Part shown: piece by piece, positions 56,777-64,000 of the stretch
Position numbering within the stretch: the first letter of the stretch is position 1
Layout of the letters: each line of letters starts with the position of its first letter
NCBI RefSeq assembly: GCF_900095735.1
Contig: NZ_FNLO01000007.1
Location: 186,001 to 250,000, forward strand
Direction: 5' to 3'
Source of the DNA: Chitinasiproducens palmae
Lineage (GTDB): Bacteria > Pseudomonadota > Gammaproteobacteria > Burkholderiales > Burkholderiaceae
Length of the DNA stretch: 64,000 bases
Program-made: the position numbers and the translations under genes
The notes under the pieces: generated by a model
The model's database searches: none
The model's input: the letters and a program-made list of their open reading frames with translations, nothing else
Told to the model about the DNA's origin: nothing

Positions 56777-57544
56777 TTACTGCCCGTTCGCGATACGCTG
56801 CTCGATATGTTGGGCACGATCCGGCGACGACGGGTGCGAGCTGAACATGCTCGATTGACCGTTGTCGAGCTTGGCGAGCTTCTGGAACGCCGTGACCAGG
56901 CCACGCGGGTTTTGTCCCTTCTTCTTCTGGGCGTCGAACGAATAGTCGTCGGCCGCCGTCTCCTGGCTTTGCGAGAACTGAGCGTTCACCAGTGCTTCGG
57001 CCAGAGCGCCCAGCTGGGAGTTCGAGAGCGACGCCACTACGCTATTGCCCGAAGCTCCCGCCAGACCGCGCGCGGCCGTCGTCGCATACGCTACCTGCAT
57101 CGCACGCTGCGTGTGGCCGAGTGCGACGTGCCCCATTTCGTGGCCGACCACGCCGCGTACTTCGTCGTCGTTCATCATGTCCATCAGGCCGCTATACACG
57201 CGCACGCAGCCGTTGGCCATCGCCCACGCATTGACGTCCTTGGTCATGTACACCTTGTAGTTGACCGGCTGGCCATTGATGTCGTTGCCGAGCTGCGAGG
57301 CGATCCGGTTCAGACGCTGCTGGTATTTGCTGTTTGCTGCCGCGACGGTGTGCGTCTTGTCTTCCTGCTGGCAAGCCTGATCCGACAACTGCTTCACATC
57401 GCTCGCGGAGAGCGACATTGCCTTGTAGGCCTGTCCGCCCGACGCCATCAAGGCATTGCTGTTCAGGCTGCTCAAATCCCCATTTGCACAAGCCGTCAGC
57501 GAAGCGGCCACGGCGGCGGCAAGACACGCACTCTTGATTGTCAT
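56777..57544 (-). CDS. M48-family metallopeptidase lipoprotein (LoiP/YggG-like)
   Basis: 255 residues. Signal with lipobox LTAC; zinc motif HEMGH in VVGHEMGHVALGHTQ, and the third ligand Glu in QSQETAADDYS. The family comprises outer-membrane-associated proteases such as LoiP (YggG) and BepA (YfgC), which act in envelope protein quality control. It is convergent with the SlyD-like gene. Confidence 0.92.
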   Translation of the reverse strand: MTIKSACLAAAVAASLTACANGDLSSLNSNALMASGGQAYKAMSLSASDVKQLSDQACQQEDKTHTVAAANSKYQQRLNRIASQLGNDINGQPVNYKVYMTKDVNAWAMANGCVRVYSGLMDMMNDDEVRGVVGHEMGHVALGHTQRAMQVAYATTAARGLAGASGNSVVASLSNSQLGALAEALVNAQFSQSQETAADDYSFDAQKKKGQNPRGLVTAFQKLAKLDNGQSSMFSSHPSSPDRAQHIEQRIANGQ

Positions 57545-58134
57545 TAGTTGTAGTCCCCTGATAACGCGGTTATAGGTCCGTCGTTCTACCGCACATAATC
57601 GGTAATGTTTAGTAATAAACGACCTTACGATTCTACAACGGAGAATCGGACTTTCGCCTGAGTGTCGGTGCGCTCGCAGTCAGAGCGGGCGGCAGCGCCG
57701 CCCATCCTGAAATTTCCTAGTCTAATCATCGGGTTATCGGTGTACCCGAAAGCTGTAACCGAACGCGTGGCAGATGGCGCTCGATGCGACGGGAGCACTC
57801 GAGAAAATAGTTCGACGCGAACTTATTACCGAGGTGGCATTTGGGTGGCACAAATTACTAAATCGGACGCTGCACTATCCGCGTTTCCGCGCCTTTCTGA
57901 GCCATGCCGTTGCGACTGTCACACGTTTTTCTTGGGCCGGATAATAGCGGCGCTGGCCTGGAAAGGTGGATGGGGTAAGGGATCGGGGCTGGCGGGCTGG
58001 CCGGGACGGCACCCTGTGGCGGATGAGGCAACAGCGAAACATGTGCTCGCCACGGCATGACGTTCATCCCGAACGCCTCGGCTCACCGTCGGAACTGCCG
58101 AGCCGGCGAACGCACGGGCATTGCTCGGGGCGGC
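57545..58134. other. Intergenic, AT-richer island, no gene confirmed
   Basis: 590 bases. 57560-57660 and 57700-57870 are clearly AT-richer than the neighbourhood, with TAATAAAC, TTACGATTC and TTATTACCG. A frame of 132 codons at 57662 has no recognisable domain. The M48 promoter must lie at the left end. It may be a small transferred segment or simply non-coding. Confidence 0.55.
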
Positions 58135-59649
58135 TCAGCGCGGGCCGGGACGGGAAGGGGGCAGCGGCGGAAGATCGGGCGCAAGCACGTCGTTTACCGC
58201 GGGAAAGAATGCGCCGCGGTCGGCGGCAGTCGGCAAAGGCGATGCCGCCGTTTCGCTGCGACTGGCCACCGCCGACGCGTCGAGGCCGTACCAGTGCGCA
58301 CTCGTCGTCGGCGCGCGTCCGGCGGACAGACTGATGCGTAACCACCCGAACCGCCCGTGCCATGTTCCCGCGCCGGCCTTGGTCGCGCGGGGGCCATCGC
58401 GGGTGATGCTGACGATCGCGAGGCCGCTGTCCGTGTTCGCGTTGACGTCGTCGGCAGCAGGCGCCGGCGCGCTCGCGATTGCCGGCCCTGAAGACGGCGA
58501 GCGGGAGGCGGCGGCATGCGATCCGGCGACGCTCAGGCCGGCCACCGCAGTGCCGGCTGCGGTGGTCTTGCGATTCGACGGCGGCAGCACGGCGCTTGCC
58601 GTACTGATTCTGTGGATCAGATAAACCGGACCATCGAAGGCGTCGACGGCTTTCAACAGGTCGCGTCGCAGTTCGCGATAGGGATCGATGCTGGCGCCGG
58701 TCAGGGCCCGCCACCACCGCTGCCATTCGCCTGCGGGGGCGCTCGACCAGGGATTGACTCCGACCACGATGATGAGCGCGCGCGAGCGGTCGCGGCGCGC
58801 CAGCGCAACGGTTCGCTCCAGCCAGACACGGTTGGCCACCGTGCGATCCTCGAATTCCCCGTTGCGCCCGCCGTCGCGCACGTAGTGGTTGTTCATGCCG
58901 ACCACGCTGAGCGTGGCAAACGTCACGCCGCCCACGCGCCAACGGGTGTTTTCGCGGTAAGCATGAAACCCTGCATAGCTGCTCTGGCGGCTGAGCGATA
59001 GCTTGACGGCACCGAGCGAGCGACTGTCCGGAAAGAATCGCGCACGCAACGCGTCCAGTCGCTGGACCGGGTCGCTTGCATCCGTGCCCAGGTACTCGCA
59101 GGCGACCCAGTCGTTTTCGCCCGGCAGGAAAATCACCGGCAGTGGCGCGCGTTGCAACCAGTCGTAGCGGCGCTCGTAAAGTCGATCGCTGCAATTTTCA
59201 TCGGCACCCTTGATATTCCCGGCGTCGATAACGAAGGCAACGTCGCCCAGCGCGAGCGATGCCAGCACGGTATCGGCGGCACCGATCTCGGCCTCGCTGC
59301 GCGGCAGATTGCCGATCACCCCGAATGAGAAACCACGCAAGGAAACGTCGCCGGCGTCGGTAGCAATGGCGGCAATGGCGGCATTGGCGGGGGCGGTACG
59401 GCGCGCACTGTTCTCCGCTGCATACAGCGACCGCGACGATGGTGCAAGGAGCACGGTCCACAGCAGACAAAAGAGCACCGCGCTTGCCGGACGCTTGGGC
59501 GCGTGACCGCGCGGCCGCGTCAGACGGGGATAGTGGACCGCGGCGCCAACCGGACCGATGTTCGGTCGACGTCCTTCGCGTGCTGCATTGCACGGGGTGG
59601 CGGGGCTTTTCGCCGCGTCACCATCGGCGGTACCACACAGCGTCGTCAT
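58135..59649 (-). CDS. Membrane-anchored or secreted calcineurin-like phosphoesterase
   Basis: Up to 504 residues from ATG 59649. A hydrophobic stretch near residue 65 (SAVLFCLLWTVLLAPSS) suggests a signal or anchor after a positive N-terminus. The core resembles a metallophosphoesterase: GFSFGVIGNLP, VIDAGNIKGADENC, PGENDWVACEYLG. The classic GNHD is here GEND, and the last histidines are not clear, so activity is uncertain. It has an odd 60-residue Ala-rich insert with no counterpart known to me. Starts 4 bases after the mutS stop. Confidence 0.65.
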   Translation of the reverse strand: MTTLCGTADGDAAKSPATPCNAAREGRRPNIGPVGAAVHYPRLTRPRGHAPKRPASAVLFCLLWTVLLAPSSRSLYAAENSARRTAPANAAIAAIATDAGDVSLRGFSFGVIGNLPRSEAEIGAADTVLASLALGDVAFVIDAGNIKGADENCSDRLYERRYDWLQRAPLPVIFLPGENDWVACEYLGTDASDPVQRLDALRARFFPDSRSLGAVKLSLSRQSSYAGFHAYRENTRWRVGGVTFATLSVVGMNNHYVRDGGRNGEFEDRTVANRVWLERTVALARRDRSRALIIVVGVNPWSSAPAGEWQRWWRALTGASIDPYRELRRDLLKAVDAFDGPVYLIHRISTASAVLPPSNRKTTAAGTAVAGLSVAGSHAAASRSPSSGPAIASAPAPAADDVNANTDSGLAIVSITRDGPRATKAGAGTWHGRFGWLRISLSAGRAPTTSAHWYGLDASAVASRSETAASPLPTAADRGAFFPAVNDVLAPDLPPLPPSRPGPR

Positions 59650-59653
59650 GGCG

Positions 59654-62554
59654 TCAGTTCGCCGCCGTCTCGGGAGCGCTGTGGCGCGCGTCGTCGCGCG
59701 TGTCCTTGCGTGGTGCCAAGCCAGCGTCGCCGTCGGCCAGTGCACGTAGGGTGTAGAGCAGGTCCAACGCGTCGCGCGGACGCAGGTCATCAACGTCGAT
59801 GGCGCGCAGTCGCTCGATGACGGGGTGAGACGCAGTGCCCGCGGATACGAGCGCGGCTTGCCCAGCCGGCGCCACTGCCGCAGGCACAACCGAGGACGTA
59901 CCGTTTCGCTCGGCCGCCCGCTCGCCGCCGCGCGTCGTCTCGTCACCGTGGTGCAACGCTTCCGAGACGTGGTGCGCCGCATTGTCGGTGCTGTCGCCGT
60001 CGTCCGCCGCGCTGGCGTCTTGACCGAACAGATCCATCTGCGGCGAAGGCGCGCCTTGCGAACGCATCTCGAGTTCGCTCAACTGACGCCTTGCCTGTCG
60101 TATCACGGCCGGGGGCACGCCCGCCAATTGCGCGACTTGCAGGCCGTAGCTCTGGCTTGCCGGTCCTTCGTCGACGGTATGCAGGAACACGATGCCGTCC
60201 TGATGCTCGACCGCGCTGAGATGGACGTTGGCCGCCTGCTCGAACGTCTGCGGCAGGCGGGTCAGTTCAAAGTAGTGCGTGGCAAACAGGCAGAAGCAAC
60301 GGTTACGGGTCAGCAAGTGACGTGCGATCGCCCACGCCAGTGCAAGGCCATCGAAGGTCGAAGTGCCGCGCCCGATTTCGTCCATCAGGACCAGACTGGA
60401 TTCGGTGGACTCGTTCAGGATGGTCGCTGCCTCGGTCATCTCGACCATGAAGGTCGAGCGTCCGCCGGCGAGATCGTCAGCCGCGCCGATCCGCGTGAAG
60501 ATGCGATCCACCGGACCGATGCGCGCGGCGTCGGCCGGCACGTAGCTGCCCAGATAGGCCAGCAGCACGATCAACGCGGTTTGGCGCATGAACGTCGACT
60601 TGCCGCCCATGTTCGGACCGGTCACCAGCAGCATGCGGCGCCCGTTGTCGAGCCGGCAGTCGTTGGCGACGAAGTTCTCGATCTGCCGTTCGACCACCGC
60701 GTGACGACCCGCCTTGATGTCGATTCCAGGCGTGTCGTCCAGCGACGGTGCGGTCCATCCGAGCGTCGACGCGCGCTCGGCCAGGGCCGCCAGGACGTCC
60801 AGTTCGGCCAGTGCGGCGGCAATTCGCTGACAGTCCGGTATCGCCGGCAGCAAAGCCTGCAGCAGCGTGTCGTACAGCATGCGCTCGCGCGCCAGCGCGC
60901 GCTCCTGCGCCGACAGCGCCTTGTCCTCGAAGGCTTTCAGTTCGGGCGTGATGTAGCGTTCGGCGTTCTTCAGCGTCTGCCGACGCCGGTAATCTTCGGG
61001 AACCTTGTCGGCCTGCGCGCGCGTTACCTCGATATAGAAGCCGTGTACGCGGTTGTATTCCACGCGCAGCGTCGTGATGCCGGTGCGGGCGCGTTCACGG
61101 ACTTCGAGATCGAGCAGAAACTGTGAACAGTTGCTCGACAGATCGCGCAATTCGTCGAGCTCGGCGTCGAAGCCTGTCGCGATCACGCCCCCATCCCGAA
61201 GCTGCACCGCGGGTTCTGAGGCCACCGCCCGCTGCAGCAGCGTCAGTGCGTCGTTCGGTACCGACAGGCCGTCGCGCAGTTGACCAAGCAGCGGCGAAGC
61301 GAGCGCGACACCGTCGAGTTGCGGATGCAGTGCCGGGAGAGCGGCCAGCGTGTCGCGCAGGCAGGACAGGTCGCGCGGCCGCGCAGTGCCAAGCGCGAGT
61401 CGGGCAGTGATGCGCTCGATGTCGGCGATGCGTCGCAGACCCGCGCGCAGCGCGTCCAGCGTGGCACCGCAGGCATGGTCGAGCAGCGTGTCGATGGCCT
61501 GGTGCCGATGGCGGCCGGTCGACGGATCGCGCGGCACGTGATGCAGCCAGTGCCGAAGCAATCGGCTGCCCATCGCGCTCTGGCAACTGTCCAGTTCGGA
61601 GAGCAGCGTCGGCGCACTCTGGCCGCGCAGCGTTTCCGTCAATTCCAGGTTGCGACGCGTTGCCGGGTCGAGACCGATGTAGTCGCTGTCGACGTCGACC
61701 CGCAGTGAGAGCACATGGCGCAGCTGTTGCCCCTGCGTGGCCGCGGCATAGCGCAGCAACGCGCCGGCCGCGCCGCACGCACCGCCCAGCTGCTCGGCGC
61801 CGAACGCCGTCAGGTTCGCCACCTTCAGTTGCTGGCACAGCCGCTCGTGACCGCTTGACGGCTCGAAGTGCCAGACCGGCAGGCGCGCGATCGCACCCAG
61901 GTTGGCACTATGCGCGACGATGTCGTCAAGTTGGGGATCGTCCGGCAGCAGTGTTTCGGCGGGACGGATGCGTTCCAGCGTCGACGCCAGCGCGCGCGTG
62001 TCGATTTCAGCCAGACGCAACGCCCCGTTGGTCAGGCTGAGCCAGGCAAGTCCATAGCCCAACAGATTGCCGCGTTTGCCCCGCCGGGGTGCGAGCGACA
62101 GCAGGTATACGTCATGGCGTTCCGCGAGCAGCGCCGCATCGGTGAGCGTGCCGGGCGTGACGATGCGCACCACCTTGCGTTCGACCGGACCCTTCGAGGT
62201 GGCCGGGTCGCCGATCTGCTCGCAGATCGCGGCCGACTCGCCGATCTTGACGAGCTTGGCAAGGTGCTGCTCGACCGCATGGTGCGGCACCCCGCACATC
62301 GGAATCGGTTGTCCGTTCAGCGTTCCCCGTTGCGTCAACGTGACGTCCAGCAGCCGCGCGGCCTTCTTCGCGTCTTCGAAGAACAGCTCGTAGAAATCGC
62401 CCATCCGGTAGAACACAAGCGTGTCCGGATGCGCGTCCTTGATCTTGAAGTACTGCTGCATCATCGGCGTGAGCGCCGCTTTCGCCGCGCCCGCGCCCTG
62501 CGGTCGCGCAGGCGCGTTCGTCGCCTCGATTGCTTCTGGTGCTTGTTCCGTCAC
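59654..62554 (-). CDS. mutS: DNA mismatch repair protein MutS
   Basis: 966 residues if started at GTG 62554 ([11 protein letters not shown]); an ATG at 62659 would add 35 residues with no Shine-Dalgarno, so the GTG is preferred. The N-terminal mismatch-binding Phe-x-Glu is in [12 protein letters not shown]. The C-terminal ATPase has [13 protein letters not shown] (Walker A) and [15 protein letters not shown] (Walker B), followed by a helix-turn-helix and dimer region. Function: recognition of mismatches. The last 90 residues are Ala/Gly-rich. Confidence 0.97.
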   Translation of the reverse strand: MTEQAPEAIEATNAPARPQGAGAAKAALTPMMQQYFKIKDAHPDTLVFYRMGDFYELFFEDAKKAARLLDVTLTQRGTLNGQPIPMCGVPHHAVEQHLAKLVKIGESAAICEQIGDPATSKGPVERKVVRIVTPGTLTDAALLAERHDVYLLSLAPRRGKRGNLLGYGLAWLSLTNGALRLAEIDTRALASTLERIRPAETLLPDDPQLDDIVAHSANLGAIARLPVWHFEPSSGHERLCQQLKVANLTAFGAEQLGGACGAAGALLRYAAATQGQQLRHVLSLRVDVDSDYIGLDPATRRNLELTETLRGQSAPTLLSELDSCQSAMGSRLLRHWLHHVPRDPSTGRHRHQAIDTLLDHACGATLDALRAGLRRIADIERITARLALGTARPRDLSCLRDTLAALPALHPQLDGVALASPLLGQLRDGLSVPNDALTLLQRAVASEPAVQLRDGGVIATGFDAELDELRDLSSNCSQFLLDLEVRERARTGITTLRVEYNRVHGFYIEVTRAQADKVPEDYRRRQTLKNAERYITPELKAFEDKALSAQERALARERMLYDTLLQALLPAIPDCQRIAAALAELDVLAALAERASTLGWTAPSLDDTPGIDIKAGRHAVVERQIENFVANDCRLDNGRRMLLVTGPNMGGKSTFMRQTALIVLLAYLGSYVPADAARIGPVDRIFTRIGAADDLAGGRSTFMVEMTEAATILNESTESSLVLMDEIGRGTSTFDGLALAWAIARHLLTRNRCFCLFATHYFELTRLPQTFEQAANVHLSAVEHQDGIVFLHTVDEGPASQSYGLQVAQLAGVPPAVIRQARRQLSELEMRSQGAPSPQMDLFGQDASAADDGDSTDNAAHHVSEALHHGDETTRGGERAAERNGTSSVVPAAVAPAGQAALVSAGTASHPVIERLRAIDVDDLRPRDALDLLYTLRALADGDAGLAPRKDTRDDARHSAPETAAN

Positions 62555-63046
62555 TGTCGTGCCACCGTTTCCGTCTTCTTGCGATGCGCCAACGCGCGTC
62601 GGCAGGGTGCATGAGCGCGCCACGGCCGGGTCCTGCGTCGGCCGCGGCATCCGCGGCATCCGCGCAGTGGCGGGACGTCTCGTTCCCTGCCACTGCGCTC
62701 CGATGCGTCCGACCGGCGCCAGCCGACGTGCCGCCAGCGCGTCTGGCCGCCGCGCCTGCCCGGTCTGCCAGGGATTCGGCCGGGCTTCCGATACGCTTGC
62801 CCAGCGATTCCCACGCTATTGCCACGCGATTGCCATGCGATTGCCATGCGATTCCGTATGGTAACGCAGCGCCGGCTTCGCCTCGCCAGTCCAAACGGCC
62901 AGGTGTGGCCGGGCGGACCGACACGCCAGACTGGCAGTACTTGAACGGTCGCGGATCGGTGTAAGGTAGAAGGAGCCGAGCGCGGTCGCCCGGCGCGGTC
63001 GTCGGTTGCGCGCGACGGCCGGTGCATCTGGACCAGAGGGGGAAAG
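62555..63046. other. Divergent intergenic region with an 11-bp array
   Basis: 492 bases between mutS and the debranching-like gene. It contains the array at 62804-62859. No gene is seen. Promoters in both directions must lie here. Confidence 0.65.
62804..62859. repeat. 11-bp tandem array (GCGATTGCCAT), 5 copies
   Basis: Copies with drift: GCGATTCCCAC, GCTATTGCCAC, GCGATTGCCAT twice and GCGATTCCGTAT, 62804-62859. Confidence 0.85.
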
Positions 63047-64000
63047 ATGGGGTACGAAGACGAGCGTCGCGACGCCGACGGGCAGGCAGAAGCCACCGAG
63101 GCAGCGCGCGTGACCAGCGACTCGCGGACGGCGCCAGGCACGCCGGCGAGCGCAGTAATCGACGCCGGTCCGCTGCAGGCCACGCAGGACAGTGATGCCG
63201 ACGGCGCCGAGGGCGTGCTTGCGGTCACCGAGTCGGCGGCGACGGTACGCGAGTCGGTCCTGAAGTCGGGCGACACGTTCATCGTGAACGATGCGCTCGG
63301 CGACATACACGGTCGCGACGATGGCTTCTTCGTCAACGACACGCGGGTCGTGTCCCGCTTGATGCTGACCATCGCAGGACGTCCGCTGTCGCTGTTGTCC
63401 GGCGGGGTGAACGCGAGCAATACGGTCTTCACGGCGCATCTGACCAATCGCCGACTGCCCTCGCTCGGCGACCAGGCACCGGACCAGGGCGTGCTTCACA
63501 TTGCGCGCAATCGTGTGCTGGGCGATGCGACCCTGCACGAATCGATCACCATCACCAATTACGGCACTACGACGCTGGAATTGCCACTGGCCATGGTCTT
63601 CGACAGCGACTTTCGGGACATGTTCGAAGTGCGGGGTGCCGAGCGGGCGCGGCGGGGACGGTTGTTGCCCGCGCGTGCCGACGGCTGCGTCGCGCGGCTC
63701 GCCTATGTCGGACTCGACGGCGTGCAGCGCCGGGTCCGCTTTGCGTTCGGGCCGACGCCCGACATGTTGCGGCCGGGCCTGGCATCGTATCGGGTGACGC
63801 TCGCGCCACGCGCGACCAAGACGCTCTATTTTTCGGTCACCGTCGACGAGTGTGCGCGTTCCGCGGACGAGGCCGACGCGTCGCCGCTGCCCGATCTGGA
63901 ACCGGACGCGCCGCCGGCCTGCGGGCGGGATGCAATGCGCGCCGCAATGCTGGCCAGCTACCGGCTGGCGCGTCGCCGCGTCCGGTCGCAAGCGACGGTC
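63047..64000 (+). CDS. Glycogen debranching-type enzyme, N-terminal part (3' truncated)
   Basis: 318 codons are visible, running off the window in frame. ATG 63047 follows GAGGGGGAAAG. After an acidic disordered lead of about 75 residues comes a beta-sandwich with FIVNDALGDIHGRDDGFFVN and TRVVSRLMLTIAGRPLSLLS, and later HESITITNYGTTTLELPLAM. This is the pattern of the N-terminal domain of amylo-alpha-1,6-glucosidase-like proteins (GDE_N_bis). The catalytic domain lies outside. I infer trehalose/glycogen metabolism, without proof. Confidence 0.8.
   Translation, partial: MGYEDERRDADGQAEATEAARVTSDSRTAPGTPASAVIDAGPLQATQDSDADGAEGVLAVTESAATVRESVLKSGDTFIVNDALGDIHGRDDGFFVNDTRVVSRLMLTIAGRPLSLLSGGVNASNTVFTAHLTNRRLPSLGDQAPDQGVLHIARNRVLGDATLHESITITNYGTTTLELPLAMVFDSDFRDMFEVRGAERARRGRLLPARADGCVARLAYVGLDGVQRRVRFAFGPTPDMLRPGLASYRVTLAPRATKTLYFSVTVDECARSADEADASPLPDLEPDAPPACGRDAMRAAMLASYRLARRRVRSQATV

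Noticed and set aside
57662-58060. A 132-codon frame in the AT-richer island
   Set aside because: No domain, no clear ribosome site; composition does not look like coding sequence.

Overview
The window looks like a high-GC betaproteobacterial chromosome, most likely Burkholderiaceae. The evidence is the set of conserved gene neighbourhoods: iscRSUA-hscBA-fdx-iscX, pyrG-kdsA-eno-ftsB, an M50 protease-trpS-dapA-bamC block, and a single LolC/E-type permease with LolD. The protein sequences themselves also read as Burkholderia-like. I cannot name a species.

Bases 1 to about 6060 are the right-hand part of a prophage. It holds the tail of ssb, a Gp157-family gene, and a tightly coupled chain of small early genes joined by ATGA stop/start overlaps. 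One of these, a DUF551 gene, is broken by a 17-bp tandem duplication. The chain ends in an excisionase-like gene that overlaps a convergent tyrosine integrase. The integrase abuts the 3' end of a tRNA-Leu(UAA) gene, the probable attachment site. That tRNA gene is split inside its anticodon by a 220-nt group I (IC3-type) intron closely resembling the Azoarcus tRNA-Ile ribozyme. This is the most striking object in the window.

Bases 6350 to 13000 hold two MATE exporters around a CsbD-like gene, an MlaC-family protein and a beta-hydroxyacid dehydrogenase. Bases 13420 to 19560 are a complete isc iron-sulfur operon with a recognisable IscR site over its promoter and a terminator after iscX. Bases 20200 to 23000 hold a ClpP paralogue divergent from a sigma-70-family factor, then a glycine-zipper protein. 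Bases 23190 to 36000 hold lysS, prfB (with its programmed +1 frameshift), recJ, a COG4255-like gene, lolC, lolD, tatD and a comEC gene interrupted by internal minisatellites. Bases 36280 to 40740 are pyrG-kdsA-eno-ftsB.

Bases 40740 to 64000 hold a lipoprotein, hslO, a gamma-carbonic anhydrase, a ferritin-like DUF455 gene with a hydrolase, a PHP phosphoesterase with a YciO protein, the M50-trpS-dapA-bamC-MBL block, two small lipoproteins, a ribosomal-oxygenase-like cupin, a SlyD-like isomerase, a secreted phosphoesterase beside mutS, and the start of a glycogen-debranching-type gene running off the end.

A recurrent feature is short GC-rich tandem arrays (units of 5 to 12 bp, each a different sequence) in many intergenic gaps and inside comEC. 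No insertion sequence, rRNA or CRISPR was seen.
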